Shown: in pieces, positions 44,844 through 53,533 of the stretch | Position numbering within the stretch: the stretch's first letter is position 1 | Layout: every line of letters begins with the position of its first letter | Source: an uncultured Collinsella sp. | GTDB taxonomy: Bacteria; Actinomycetota; Coriobacteriia; Coriobacteriales; Coriobacteriaceae | NCBI GenBank assembly: GCA_959020715.1 | Contig: CAUESV010000011.1 | Span: forward strand, 8,683-72,682 | Direction: 5' to 3' | DNA length: 64,000 nucleotides | Translations under genes and position numbers: made by a program | The notes under the pieces: generated by a model | Seen by the model: the letters and a program-made list of their open reading frames with translations, nothing else | What the model was told of the DNA's origin: nothing | The model's database searches: none

Positions 44844-44878
44844 GATGATTTTTCTGGGACGGGGATTAAAAAATCATC
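44844..44878 (+). repeat. TGATTT-GGGACGGGG-AATCA hairpin repeat (copy 2 of 2)
   Basis: GATGATTTTT pairs with AAAAAATCATC; the loop core is CTGGGACGGGGAT. Ten nucleotides after the radical SAM gene stop. Confidence 0.8.
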
Positions 44879-44943
44879 GAGAGGATCGCCTGTTCGAAAA
44901 GTTGTCAAAATAGCCGCGTCCCAAAAAGACTGGTTATTGGGCG

Positions 44944-44971
44944 TTGACAGTTGGCGAGCCGTAGGTAAAAT
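44944..44971 (+). promoter_or_regulatory. tRNA-Ala promoter
   Basis: TTGACA (44944-44949), 16-nt spacer, TAAAAT (44966-44971), ending 13 nt before the tRNA. Confidence 0.75.
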
Positions 44972-44984
44972 ATCGACTTGTCCT

Positions 44985-45057
44985 GGGGACGTAGCTCAGT
45001 TGGGAGAGCGCTGCCGTCGCATGGCAGAGGCCGAGGGTTCGACTCCCTTCGTCTCCA
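44985..45057 (+). tRNA. tRNA-Ala (anticodon CGC)
   Basis: A 73-nt cloverleaf. The acceptor stem GGGGACG pairs with CGTCTCC (one G-U), the D-arm is GCTCAGTTGGGAGAGC, the anticodon stem CTGCC/GGCAG encloses GTCGCAT with anticodon CGC, and the T-arm is GAGGGTTCGACTCCC. The discriminator is A and CCA is not encoded (ACCC follows). It reads GCG codons. Confidence 0.95.
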
Positions 45058-45121
45058 CCCATGGATTTGATAAGCCGCTGACATTGTGTCGGCGGCTTTT
45101 TTTAAAAGAAAGGGCTATATC

Positions 45122-45580
45122 ATGGCCGAGCTTGAGTCCCAACCATTGTCCGACGAGGAGCGCGCCGAGTTGGAAGAGCTCCGCGCTGAGAAGGCCCGCC
45201 GCGAGGCTCGGGAAGAGGCCCGTCGCGAGCGTGAGGAGCTGGCTGCCCTGCGTGCCGAGCGTGCGAAGGCCGAGGAGGCCGCCGCGAACGCCGCATCCGC
45301 ATCGGCGCCCGCGCCCGCACCCAAGCCCGCTGCTGCGAAGCCTGCACCTGCCGCGCCCAAACCTCAGCCTAAAAAGGCCGCCCGTCCCAAGTCCGTCGAG
45401 CCCAAGCCGAGCCGTGACGAGATGACCTTTGCCCAGCGCATGGTTACCTCCAAGGAGCCTATGGGCGAGAACGAGATCCCTGGCATGGCGCCGGCTCAAA
45501 AAATCATCATCGTGCTCGCCCTCATCGCGTTTATCGTCTTTATGGTTTACACGATCACGGGCAGCATGGGCCTGCACTAA
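45122..45580 (+). CDS. tail-anchored coiled-coil membrane protein
   Basis: A 152-residue protein I do not recognise. Residues about 8-60 are a highly charged coiled coil (EERAELEELRAEKARREA...), about 62-100 an Ala/Pro/Lys linker, and about 125-147 one membrane helix (IIIVLALIAFIVFMVYTI) followed by only a few residues. The layout is that of a C-tail-anchored protein with a cytoplasmic coiled coil. It lies between tRNA-Ala and the nicotinate phosphoribosyltransferase gene. Confidence 0.8.
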   Translation: MAELESQPLSDEERAELEELRAEKARREAREEARREREELAALRAERAKAEEAAANAASASAPAPAPKPAAAKPAPAAPKPQPKKAARPKSVEPKPSRDEMTFAQRMVTSKEPMGENEIPGMAPAQKIIIVLALIAFIVFMVYTITGSMGLH

Positions 45581-45662
45581 CCTGTTCGCGCCGGGCTCCA
45601 TGCCCGCACGTCCGCCTCGCCCAACCCTCAACCTCTGCACAACACATCCGAAAGGTCGCCCC

Positions 45663-47168
45663 ATGGCTTTGACCGACATCTCGCATCCCACCGACATCGC
45701 AATGCTCACCGATCTGTACGAGCTCACTATGGCCCAGGGCCTGTGGGAGAGCGGCAAGGCCAATGAGCAGGGTTGTTTTACCGCGTTTTACCGCGACCAT
45801 CCCTTTGGCAGCGCCTATGCCGTCATGTGCGGCACCGCCGAGCTGCCCGAGCTCGTCGAGAACCTGCGCTTTACGCCCGAGGATATCGACTACCTCGCCT
45901 CGCTTGAGGCCCCTGCCGGCGGCGCGATGTTCAAGTCCGCATTCCTCGACTACCTGCGCGATTTTCGTGCGCATGTAAATATCGACGCCGTCCCCGAGGG
46001 CGAGCTCGTCTTTCCGCGCGAGCCCATGGTGCGCGTCACCGGTCCTGCGCTCGAGTGCCAGCTGCTTGAGACGGCGCTGCTCAACATTGTCGGGTTCCAG
46101 ACGCTTGTCGCCACCAAGACGGCGCGCGTGGTGCTCGCCGCCGACGGTCGCCCCGTGGCGGAGTTTGGCCTGCGCCGCGCCCAGGGTCCCGATGGCGGCC
46201 TGGCCGTTGCGCGCGCGAGCTACGTTGCCGGCTGCTCCTCTACGTCCAATGTGCTCGCCGGCCGCCGCTACGGTATTCCCGTCTTTGGCACGCATGCGCA
46301 CAGCTGGGTGATGAGCTTCGATTCCGAGCTCGAGGCCTTCCGCGCCTTTGCCAAGTCGAGCCCCAAGAACTGCACGCTGCTCATCGACACCTATGACGTG
46401 CGCGAGGGCTGCGAGCATGCCATTACGGTTGCCAAGGAGATGGAGGCGGCGGGCGAGCGCCTGTCGGCTATTCGCATTGACTCGGGCGACCTCGCCAAGC
46501 TCTCCAAGTATGTTCGCGGCCGTTTCGATGCCGAGGGCCTGCCCTATGTGGGGATCTCGGTTTCCAACGATCTTGACGAGTACACGATTCAGTCGCTGCT
46601 GGACCAGGGCGCGCCCATCGATAGCTTTGGCGTGGGTACCAAGCTCGCGACCTGCTATGACCAGCCGGCGCTGGGCGGCGTGTACAAGCTTTCCGCCCGC
46701 CGTGCGAGCGAGACAGATCCATGGACGCCGGTGGTCAAGCTCTCCGAGCAGCCCTATAAGCGCACGATCCCGGGTGTGCAACGCGTGCGCCGTTATTACG
46801 ACGGCTTTGGCGGCCCAGTCTGCGACATGATCTACGACGAGGACCATCTGGCGGGGGAGGGCGCCGCGCGCGGCAATACCCTCGTGGCCGTGAATGATGC
46901 CGCCCTGGTGACCGACGTGTCCGAACTTGAGTATCGCGAGCTGCTGGTGCCGATCGTGCGCGATGGCAGCGCAGTGGCTCCGCGTGAGAGCATCCAGGAC
47001 GCGCGCGAGCGCTGTGCTTGGGCGCTCGATCATCTGGACGCAGCTTTCAAGCGCTTCCTGTACCCGCAGACCTATGTGGTGGGCATGGAGCAGGGCCTGG
47101 CTCAGATGCGCGACGAGCTCGTGCGCAAGAACATGGCCGCGGCTTCGGCCTTCCCCTGGGCAAAATGA
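45663..47168 (+). CDS. pncB: nicotinate phosphoribosyltransferase
   Basis: A 501-residue enzyme of NAD salvage joining nicotinate and PRPP. Recognisable are the opening LTDLYELTMAQGLWESGK, the active-site EFGLRRAQGPDGG, FGTHAHSWVMSF and RIDSGDLAKLS, and the C-terminal GGPVCDMIYDE. The length is of the type II, longer bacterial form. The ATG at 45663 follows GAAAGGTCG. The stop codon lies inside a GATCCG hairpin whose loop holds GGGGACGGAGG. Confidence 0.93.
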   Translation: MALTDISHPTDIAMLTDLYELTMAQGLWESGKANEQGCFTAFYRDHPFGSAYAVMCGTAELPELVENLRFTPEDIDYLASLEAPAGGAMFKSAFLDYLRDFRAHVNIDAVPEGELVFPREPMVRVTGPALECQLLETALLNIVGFQTLVATKTARVVLAADGRPVAEFGLRRAQGPDGGLAVARASYVAGCSSTSNVLAGRRYGIPVFGTHAHSWVMSFDSELEAFRAFAKSSPKNCTLLIDTYDVREGCEHAITVAKEMEAAGERLSAIRIDSGDLAKLSKYVRGRFDAEGLPYVGISVSNDLDEYTIQSLLDQGAPIDSFGVGTKLATCYDQPALGGVYKLSARRASETDPWTPVVKLSEQPYKRTIPGVQRVRRYYDGFGGPVCDMIYDEDHLAGEGAARGNTLVAVNDAALVTDVSELEYRELLVPIVRDGSAVAPRESIQDARERCAWALDHLDAAFKRFLYPQTYVVGMEQGLAQMRDELVRKNMAAASAFPWAK

Positions 47169-47200
47169 TCCGAAGGGGACGGAGGAAAACGGATCATTTT
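47162..47200 (+). repeat. AAAATGATCCG hairpin with GGGGACGG loop
   Basis: AAAATGATCCG pairs perfectly with CGGATCATTTT around AAGGGGACGGAGGAAAA. The 5' arm contains the TGA stop of the upstream gene. The stem is unlike the other families but the loop core is the same. Confidence 0.82.
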
Positions 47201-47271
47201 CGTCCGTCCCGCACCGGGTGCCCCGGCTGCTCCAGCTCGCCCGCCTGCTCAACACTCGATTGGTTTGACGT

Positions 47272-48399
47272 ATGACGACTTCTTATAAAACGATGGTGGT
47301 AAAGATCGGCTCGTCCACGGTGGTGGGCGCCGACGGCAAGGTCAACCGCGCCTTTATCGGCGGGCTTGCCGATCAGGCCGCAGCGCTGCGCAAGCTCGGC
47401 TGGCGTCTGGTCGTGGTGAGCTCGGGCGCTATCGCCTGTGGCTATCCCGTGCTGGGCTTCGACCGTAAGCCGGTCGGCGACCTGCCGAGCCTGCAGGCCT
47501 GCGCTTCGGCCGGCCAGTGCATCATCTCGTCGGCCTACGACGAGGAGTTTCATGCGCGCGACCTGCTCACCTCGCTCGTGCTGCTCACGCGTCACGACAC
47601 GGCGCGCCGTACGTCCTACCTGCACGCGCGCGACGCCCTGCTGCGCCTGGTGGAGCTTGGCGTGGTGCCGGTCGTCAACGAGAACGATACCGTTACTGTC
47701 GATGAGATCAAGTTTGGCGACAACGACACACTGGCGGCGCTTGTGAGCTGCCTGGTTTCTGCCGATCTGTGCGTGACGCTCTCGGACATCGATGGTCTCT
47801 ATACTGCCAATCCGCATGAGGACCCCACGGCCGAGTTTGTTCCTGTCGTGCATAAGATCGATGCCAAGATTATTGCCTCGGCGGGCGATTCTTCCACATC
47901 GGTGGGAACGGGCGGCATGATTACCAAGATCCGCGCGAGCCGCATCCTGATGACGGCGGGCATTCAGAGCGTGATTTGCTCAGGCGAGGAGCCCGATGCG
48001 CTCGTGCGCCTCGCCCGCGGCGAGAGCGTGGGCACGCTGTTCGATCCGCCGGCGGAGCGTCTGGACATCGCACCCCGCAAGCTGTGGATCGCACTGGGCG
48101 ACAAGGCGCATGGCTCGGTGACGGTCGATGATGGTGCTGCGAAGGCGCTGGTTAGCCGTGGCTCTTCCTTGCTTGCGGTGGGTATTCGCGAGGTCGATGG
48201 CCAGTTTGCCGAGGGCGATGTGCTCGATGTGTGCGATCCGAGCGGTATGGTCGTCGCCCGCGGTATCGCCGAGGCCGATTCGGACGTGCTGGAGCTTGCT
48301 GCCGGCCGCCGCCAGGACCAGATCGCCAGCAACCGCCTGCTCGCTAACTTGGCCGAGAAGCCGGCGATACACAGGGATAACCTAATCGTCTTCGCTTAA
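47272..48399 (+). CDS. proB: glutamate 5-kinase
   Basis: A 375-residue amino acid kinase phosphorylating glutamate for proline synthesis. N-terminal kinase motifs are VVKIGSSTVVG, VSSGAIACGYPVLG, VVNENDTVTVDEIKFGDND and GTGGMITKI; a PUA domain follows from about residue 280. Full length. proA is 1.8 kb downstream, separated by a divergent aminopeptidase-like gene. There is a proB-specific structured segment just after its stop. Confidence 0.95.
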   Translation: MTTSYKTMVVKIGSSTVVGADGKVNRAFIGGLADQAAALRKLGWRLVVVSSGAIACGYPVLGFDRKPVGDLPSLQACASAGQCIISSAYDEEFHARDLLTSLVLLTRHDTARRTSYLHARDALLRLVELGVVPVVNENDTVTVDEIKFGDNDTLAALVSCLVSADLCVTLSDIDGLYTANPHEDPTAEFVPVVHKIDAKIIASAGDSSTSVGTGGMITKIRASRILMTAGIQSVICSGEEPDALVRLARGESVGTLFDPPAERLDIAPRKLWIALGDKAHGSVTVDDGAAKALVSRGSSLLAVGIREVDGQFAEGDVLDVCDPSGMVVARGIAEADSDVLELAAGRRQDQIASNRLLANLAEKPAIHRDNLIVFA

Positions 48400-48413
48400 C
48401 CAATTGACGCTGC

Positions 48414-48512
48414 AAACGCCCCTAAGCGGCAATCTGACGTTCAATCGTCGGGCATGACCAGAAGGTCAATGCCCTCCTCTTTCACGTCACCTTGCTCGCT
48501 TAGGGGCGTTTT
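48414..48512 (+). ncRNA. candidate rod-like structured RNA downstream of proB
   Basis: Three nested stems fit one rod: AAACGCCCCTAAGC with GCTTAGGGGCGTTTT (outer), TGACGT with ACGTCA (middle), and GGGCATGACC with GGTCAATGCCC around AGAA (inner). Two internal bulges of 7-9 nt per side separate them. TTTTCGCTTT follows the outer stem. It starts 15 nt after the proB stop. It may be an elaborate terminator or a processed small RNA. Confidence 0.5.
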
Positions 48513-48558
48513 CGCTTTCCGTTCTCTACCTGCGATGGCCGTAACGCCGGCATATCGT

Positions 48559-48627
48559 AAGTTGCGGTGAAATAGGGATGGTTTGGCGGCTTTAAAGCCT
48601 TTAACAGTCCTTATTTCACCGCAACTC
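48559..48627. repeat. AGTTGCGGTG hairpin repeat (copy 3 of 3)
   Basis: AAGTTGCGGTGAAATAGGGA and the complementary TTATTTCACCGCAACT form the outer stem; an inner AGGC-type hairpin (GGCTTTAAAGCC) fills the loop. It lies between convergent genes. Confidence 0.82.
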
Positions 48628-48647
48628 GTTGAGGCGGCGGGGTCCCA

Positions 48648-48700
48648 CTGCCGGCACTTGGGGACGTTCCTTTTGTGCCGGCACTTTGGGACACTCCTTA
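48648..48700. repeat. TGCCGGCACTT-GGGAC direct repeat pair
   Basis: TGCCGGCACTTGGGGACGTT and TGCCGGCACTTTGGGACACT are tandem, each followed by CCTT. The same words occur in the cluster at 35680. It abuts the stop codon of the minus-strand hydrolase gene. Confidence 0.75.
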
Positions 48701-48701
48701 G

Positions 48702-50120
48702 CTAGAAGATCCGGCGCAGGTCTCCGCGGTTGAGCGCTTCGTCGAAGAGGTGCTTGAACACCGCGCTGCCGTGCAGGCCGTCGTGCTCGAACTCGTTGGT
48801 CACCCAGGCATGCGAGTTGCCCACGCGGCTGAGCGTATCGAGCTGCATGCCCGAATCGACGTACATATCGTCGAAATACACCGCGGCCTGGAGTGGCACC
48901 TCGTTGCAGGCTAGGCGCTGCGGGTCGTAGATCTTGTCCCAGCTGGTGTCTTCCATCAGCAGGTCCATGGCGGGCTTAAACGGCATAAGCTCGGGCATCT
49001 GCTCAAACATCCACGGGAACATGGCCTCGCCGGTAAACATGAGCGGGCGCGCGAGTGTGTCGAACTCGGCACGATGGGCCTTCTCCTCTGCTGCGGCCCA
49101 GCGAATGGGCATGGTGTCGCCGTCGGCGTAGATAAACTCCTGCAGCGTCCAGTACAGCGGGTTTGTACGCGTGTTGGTGCGCTCGAAGGCGCGCATCAAA
49201 AAGCTGTCGGATACCGAGGAGCCGCAGCTAAGCGTACCGTCGCCAGTAACAAACGCGTGATCGATAATCCAATGCATGCGCTCAAAGCTCGGCTTCATGC
49301 CAAAGTCGCTGCCCATGAGCTGTAGGCGCTCGACCGTCATCGGCGAGCCGTCGGGCAGCACGGGCTTCTGGGCCTCGAGCGCATCGGCCAGGGCTGCCAC
49401 GCGGTCGACGTCAGCGGGGTAGCGGTCATAATACTGCTGCGTCTTGGCGGCCATGCGCGGGAAGGTGTGCGCGTAGACCTCGCTTGCGCTCGCTGGCACG
49501 TGTGGAATGCCGCCGCAGGTAAAGCTTGCCGCCACGCCTTCGGGGAAGAGCGACAGATAGCTCAACGTCAAAAAGCCGCCGTAGCTCTGGCCGAGCGTGA
49601 CCCAGGGCTTGCCGCCAAAGCCCACCAGACGCAGGTACTCAAAATCGCGCACGATGGAGCTGGCGAGGTGGCGCTTGAGGAAGTCGGCCTGCGAGCGTGC
49701 TGTATCGGCGCCGGCGGCCGTTGCGCGATCACCCAGTGCCTTGATCGTGCGTCCGTCCACGCAGCTACTGCGTCCGGTGCCGCGCTGGTCGGGAAGGACC
49801 ACACGGAAGTGCTTGACGGCCTCCTCGATCCAGCCGTCGCTTGTAGGCGACAGCGGACGCGGGCTCTCGCCGCCGGGGCCGCCCTGCAAAAACAGGAGCA
49901 GCGGCAGATCGTCGTTGATGCGGTCGGGCGCGCAAACCACGCGGTAGAAGAGCTTGATGCTCTCGGGCGCGCCGGCGATTGGTGCCGGCATAGCGCCGCG
50001 GCGCATGGTGCTGCCGACGGCCAGGAGCATCGGCTCCAGGCCGCGCCAGTCAAGGGGGACGTCGATGCTGTGGTCCTCGACGTAAAGGCCGGGGACGTGG
50101 TACGAAGTGATGAGGGCCAT
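48702..50120 (-). CDS. proline-iminopeptidase-like alpha/beta hydrolase (S33)
   Basis: A 472-residue serine hydrolase. The oxyanion region is LFLQGGPGGESPRP, the nucleophile elbow GQSYGGFLTLSY, and a C-terminal SHAWVTNEFEHDGLHG carries the catalytic His region. HGGPG-like plus large cap (about 200 residues) indicate the prolyl aminopeptidase family, which frees N-terminal proline. It lies between proB and proA on the opposite strand, so a link to proline supply is attractive but unproven. The start at 50120 is set at MALITSYHVPG. Confidence 0.85.
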   Translation of the reverse strand: MALITSYHVPGLYVEDHSIDVPLDWRGLEPMLLAVGSTMRRGAMPAPIAGAPESIKLFYRVVCAPDRINDDLPLLLFLQGGPGGESPRPLSPTSDGWIEEAVKHFRVVLPDQRGTGRSSCVDGRTIKALGDRATAAGADTARSQADFLKRHLASSIVRDFEYLRLVGFGGKPWVTLGQSYGGFLTLSYLSLFPEGVAASFTCGGIPHVPASASEVYAHTFPRMAAKTQQYYDRYPADVDRVAALADALEAQKPVLPDGSPMTVERLQLMGSDFGMKPSFERMHWIIDHAFVTGDGTLSCGSSVSDSFLMRAFERTNTRTNPLYWTLQEFIYADGDTMPIRWAAAEEKAHRAEFDTLARPLMFTGEAMFPWMFEQMPELMPFKPAMDLLMEDTSWDKIYDPQRLACNEVPLQAAVYFDDMYVDSGMQLDTLSRVGNSHAWVTNEFEHDGLHGSAVFKHLFDEALNRGDLRRIF

Positions 50121-50232
50121 GTGAGTCTTCCGTTCGTTGCGGTGTTTCGGGTTGACCAATTCTACCGCCGCGGGCGAGGCCATGCGCAAATCGGCTACCA
50201 TGGTTGCAAACTTCTAGGAGAAAGGGCCGCCC

Positions 50233-51519
50233 ATGTCGGTCGATATAGCCACGTATGTCCACGATCTTGCCGTTGCCGCCAAGGCAGCGTCGGCCTCGCT
50301 TGCCACGGCGAGCGATGAGCAGCGCCAGGAGGCCGTGCGCGCCATGGCCGCAGCACTGCGCAACGGTGTCGACTCCATCGTCGCCGCCAACGAGCTCGAT
50401 ATGTCCGCCGCGCGCGATGCGGGCACTTCGGCCGGTCTGCTCGACCGTCTGCTGCTGACGCCTGAGCGCGTCGAGGGCATGGCCGCCGGTTTGGAGAAGC
50501 TCGCCGAGCTGCCCGATCCCGTCGGCCGCGTGCTCGACCACCGCGTGCTTGCGAGCGGTGTGGACCTGACCCGCGTGAGCGTGCCGTTGGGCCTGGTCGC
50601 CATGGTCTACGAGGCGCGCCCCAACGTGACGGCCGACGCCGCAGGCATCTGCATCCGTACCGGCAACGCCTGCATTCTACGCGGCGGCTCGCTGGCCTAT
50701 CACTCGTGTGCCATGATCGCCGAGCTGCTGGCCGATGCGCTCGAGGCCAAGGGCTTCCCGCGCGAGGCCGTGTCGATGATCGAGTCCACCGACCGCGAGG
50801 CCACTGGCGAGCTCATGAAGCTCCGCGGTATCGTCGACGTACTCATTCCGCGCGGCGGTGCAGGCCTGATCCAGCGCTGCGTGCGCGAGTCGCTTGTGCC
50901 GGTGATCGAGACGGGCACGGGCAACTGCCACATCTACGTGCATGAATCCGCCGACTTTGATAAGGCGCTCAACATTATCGTCAATGCCAAGACCCAGCGC
51001 GTAGGCGTGTGCAATGCCGCCGAGTCGCTGCTGGTCGACCGTGCCGTTGCTGATCGCTTCCTGCCCGCAGTCGTTGCCGTGCTGCACGACCACGGCGTAC
51101 TGATTCACGGCGACGAGGCCACGTGCGCCGCATGCGCCGACGCTGGGCTTGCCGAGGGCGACAACTACGTCGCCGCGACTGAGGAGGACTGGGGTCGCGA
51201 GTACCTGGCGCTCGAGATGAGCGTGAAGGTCGTGGCAAACGAGGACGAGGCCATCGCACACATCAACCGCTACGGCACGATGCACTCCGAGGCCATCGTT
51301 GCCGAGGACACGGATGCTTGCGAGCGCTTCCTGGATGCGGTCGATGCCTCGGCCGTGTACGCCAACGCCAGCACGCGCTTCACCGACGGCGGCGAGTTTG
51401 GCCTGGGCGCCGAGATCGGCATCTCGACCCAAAAGCTCCACGCCCGTGGCCCCTTTGCCGCCGAGGCCCTCACCACCTACAAATACAAGCTCCGCGGCAC
51501 CGGCCAGGTCCGCCCCTAA
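50233..51519 (+). CDS. proA: gamma-glutamyl phosphate reductase
   Basis: A 428-residue enzyme reducing glutamyl phosphate to the semialdehyde, the second step of proline synthesis. Aldehyde-dehydrogenase-like motifs: VPLGLVAMVYEARPNVT, GNACILRGGSLAYHS, and the catalytic Cys in VGVCNAAESLLVD. The C-terminal FGLGAEIGISTQKLHARGPF is a ProA hallmark. AGGAGAAAGG precedes the ATG. The stop is followed immediately by a CCTGCCAAAA-type hairpin. Confidence 0.95.
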   Translation: MSVDIATYVHDLAVAAKAASASLATASDEQRQEAVRAMAAALRNGVDSIVAANELDMSAARDAGTSAGLLDRLLLTPERVEGMAAGLEKLAELPDPVGRVLDHRVLASGVDLTRVSVPLGLVAMVYEARPNVTADAAGICIRTGNACILRGGSLAYHSCAMIAELLADALEAKGFPREAVSMIESTDREATGELMKLRGIVDVLIPRGGAGLIQRCVRESLVPVIETGTGNCHIYVHESADFDKALNIIVNAKTQRVGVCNAAESLLVDRAVADRFLPAVVAVLHDHGVLIHGDEATCAACADAGLAEGDNYVAATEEDWGREYLALEMSVKVVANEDEAIAHINRYGTMHSEAIVAEDTDACERFLDAVDASAVYANASTRFTDGGEFGLGAEIGISTQKLHARGPFAAEALTTYKYKLRGTGQVRP

Positions 51520-51562
51520 ACCTACCAAAAAGGGACAGGTTAATTTTGGCAGGTTTTATCTG
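51519..51562 (+). repeat. CCTGCCAAAA-type hairpin repeat (copy 2 of 4)
   Basis: AACCTACCAAAA and TTTTGGCAGGTT with core AGGGACAGGT and trailing TTTATCTG. It begins inside the proA stop codon. Confidence 0.85.
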
Positions 51563-51690
51563 CGGTTTTGCCGGGCGACACGTTCGCCCGGCTTTTTTCT
51601 CCGCATAACTTTTTTGCCTTTCGGCTTGAGCCGCGGCGATATACGATAGTGACACCGTGTCCTAACATTGACTCACCTGGAGGTATTGCC

Positions 51691-52290
51691 ATGTCCCAGA
51701 CGCTTTCCGCCGGAATCACCCGCGACCGCGCGTTTGAACTGCTTAACGAGCACAACAAAGACCCGTTCCACATCACCCATGGCGAGACGGTCGAGGGCAC
51801 CATGCGCTACTTTGCGCGCGAGTTCGACCCCGAGAACGAGGAGTTTTGGGGCATCGTCGGCCTGCTGCACGACTTGGATTGGGAGGAGCATGAGGACGAC
51901 CCCATGAACCACACCATCTATGCTGCCGAGATTCTTAAGGGCGAAGGTGCGTCTCCCGAGCTCATTCGCGCCATCCAGACGCACACGTCGGACTTCAACA
52001 CCTCGCTGCCCAAACCCGAGCTGCAGATGGAAAAGATCCTGTTTGCCTGCGATGAGCTCACCGGCCTGATCGGCGCCGCCGTCATCATGCGCCCGAGCAA
52101 GAGCGTTATGGACTTTACGACCAAGTCGCTCAAGAAGAAGTTCAAGGACAAGCGCTTTGCCGCCGGCTGCTCGCGCGACGTGATTTCGCAGGGCGCCAAG
52201 ATGCTCGGCTGGGAGCTCCCCGAGCTCTTTGACCGCACCATCGCAGCCATGCAGTCCTTCGCGCCCGACCGCGACACCTTCCAGGCCTAA
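51691..52290 (+). CDS. HD-domain hydrolase
   Basis: A 199-residue protein with an HD metal-binding phosphohydrolase domain. Motifs in order: HITHGETVEG (first His), LLHDLDWEEH (HD pair), IQTHTSDF (third His) and an Asp in FACDELTGL. Members act on nucleotides or signalling molecules; the substrate is unknown. GGAGG 6 nt upstream supports the ATG at 51691. The stop codon TAA overlaps the next hairpin repeat. Confidence 0.88.
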   Translation: MSQTLSAGITRDRAFELLNEHNKDPFHITHGETVEGTMRYFAREFDPENEEFWGIVGLLHDLDWEEHEDDPMNHTIYAAEILKGEGASPELIRAIQTHTSDFNTSLPKPELQMEKILFACDELTGLIGAAVIMRPSKSVMDFTTKSLKKKFKDKRFAAGCSRDVISQGAKMLGWELPELFDRTIAAMQSFAPDRDTFQA

Positions 52291-52333
52291 CCTGCCAAAA
52301 AGGGACAGGTTTATTTTGGTAGGTTTTATCTGG
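52289..52333 (+). repeat. CCTGCCAAAA-type hairpin repeat (copy 3 of 4)
   Basis: AACCTGCCAAAA and TTTTGGTAGGTT with core AGGGACAGGT and trailing TTTATCTGG. It overlaps the TAA stop of the HD-domain gene and faces the inverted copy at 53534 across the RAYT gene. Confidence 0.88.
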
Positions 52334-52374
52334 GAAAACGCTTCCGTTGGATGCTATTCAGCGGAAGCGTTTTC
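52334..52374. terminator. intrinsic terminator-like hairpin
   Basis: GAAAACGCTTCCG pairs perfectly with CGGAAGCGTTTTC around a 15-nt loop. It directly follows the hairpin repeat and lies past the stop of the minus-strand transposase gene. Confidence 0.8.
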
Positions 52375-52460
52375 TGTTTGACATGGTGACGCTGGCGAAT
52401 GGCGGCGCCTCGCGGCAGACAGCTGCGCTTCGCCGTATCCGTAACTCGGCAAACGCGACG

Positions 52461-53219
52461 CTACGACGCGTTCTTGATAATCCATGTTCCCAGTCCGGTC
52501 AGCAGCTGAACCTGCTTAATCGTTAGCCCTTGTTTTCGAAGCGCGAGAATCGCCTCATTGCGAAGTGGCTTGGAGGCGGATTTGAGTTCCGTCGGAGCAC
52601 ATCCTGCGACACTCTGCACGATTGCCGTGCCAAATTCGCATAGATCTTCCTCGCGAACCTTGGCTGTTGCGCTGGGGCGATAGGGAAGCGACGGCGTACT
52701 TTCCATGAGCCGAAGGTATGAGCGAGGTGTTGGGAATATAACACCGACAACGCTGCCGGTAACATGCGGCCGTGACCTGGCACTCATGAGATACTCGCGA
52801 TGGCTGCTCCAGGGATATTCGTCGTATGCTGCCAGTCCCGCTTTTTGTGGATTCAAATGAATGTATCGAATTGCCTCGAGTAAATATACTTCTGACTTAA
52901 TGGGCGAATCCCAAAACCGCTCCTGAAACACGTGGCCGATATGCCCCGTCCGCGCATTGTACCTGCCCGCATACGATACGGCTATCGCATGCATCGCGTC
53001 GCTCTTGCGGTCATCCGGATCGTCGATGAGCAGATGAATGTGGTTTCCCATAAGGCACCAAGCGATAAGCTCGATATTGTGTTTGGGGAGGATCGCATCG
53101 AGGATCTGAAGCATGGCGATTCGATCCTCGGCATCGTCAAACAGCAATTGCCCTCCGTTTCCACGCAACGTGATGTGGAAATAACCGGTTGGTGACTTTG
53201 AACGAGGTTTTCTCGGCAT
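52461..53219 (-). CDS. REP-associated tyrosine transposase (RAYT, Y1_Tnp/IS200-like)
   Basis: A 252-residue HUH nuclease. The metal-binding HUH is in MGNHIHLLI (His60, His62), with candidate catalytic Tyr83 or Tyr87 in VSYAGRYNARTGHIGHVFQE. The single-copy, TnpA_REP-like form and a C-terminal helical tail of about 90 residues (helix-turn-helix-like end IKQVQLLTGLGTWIIKNA) distinguish it from plain IS200. AAAGGAGGGGC precedes the ATG at 53219. It is framed by inverted CCTGCCAAAA hairpins at 52289 and 53534, which are plausible substrates. Confidence 0.85.
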   Translation of the reverse strand: MPRKPRSKSPTGYFHITLRGNGGQLLFDDAEDRIAMLQILDAILPKHNIELIAWCLMGNHIHLLIDDPDDRKSDAMHAIAVSYAGRYNARTGHIGHVFQERFWDSPIKSEVYLLEAIRYIHLNPQKAGLAAYDEYPWSSHREYLMSARSRPHVTGSVVGVIFPTPRSYLRLMESTPSLPYRPSATAKVREEDLCEFGTAIVQSVAGCAPTELKSASKPLRNEAILALRKQGLTIKQVQLLTGLGTWIIKNAS

Positions 53220-53465
53220 GGCCCCTCCTTTAGCTTGGATGGGCTGAAGATACCTCATTCGGAGGCTTCGGCTGTCGAGATTCAGTTCACCGACTATAGC
53301 TGCTACCTGCCGAAATGTTATTGCGTTTTCAAATTGATGCTTTTTAATGGTAATTGAGCAAGACGGGCGCGCTTGTTGCGGATACGGGCGTTTGTTGCGT
53401 CGATCTGGACGGCCCTCGCGTGATGTCATCGCAAATGGGCTTCACACATTTCTACGGATATAGAA

Positions 53466-53509
53466 AAATGGCCGGGCGCTCACAAACAAAACGGAGCACC
53501 CGGCCATTT
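53466..53509. terminator. ATGGCCGGG hairpin
   Basis: AAATGGCCGGGCGCTC and GAGCACCCGGCCATTT form a stem with one bulged base each. It lies upstream of the RAYT gene and past the carD stop, so it may end carD transcription. Confidence 0.7.
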
Positions 53510-53533
53510 ACTGATTGTTTGTTGACGTTTGGC

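Noticed and set aside
52461..53219. Active IS200 insertion sequence
   Set aside because: Only one copy, with a C-terminal tail and REP-like flanks; RAYT fits better than a self-mobile IS200 element.
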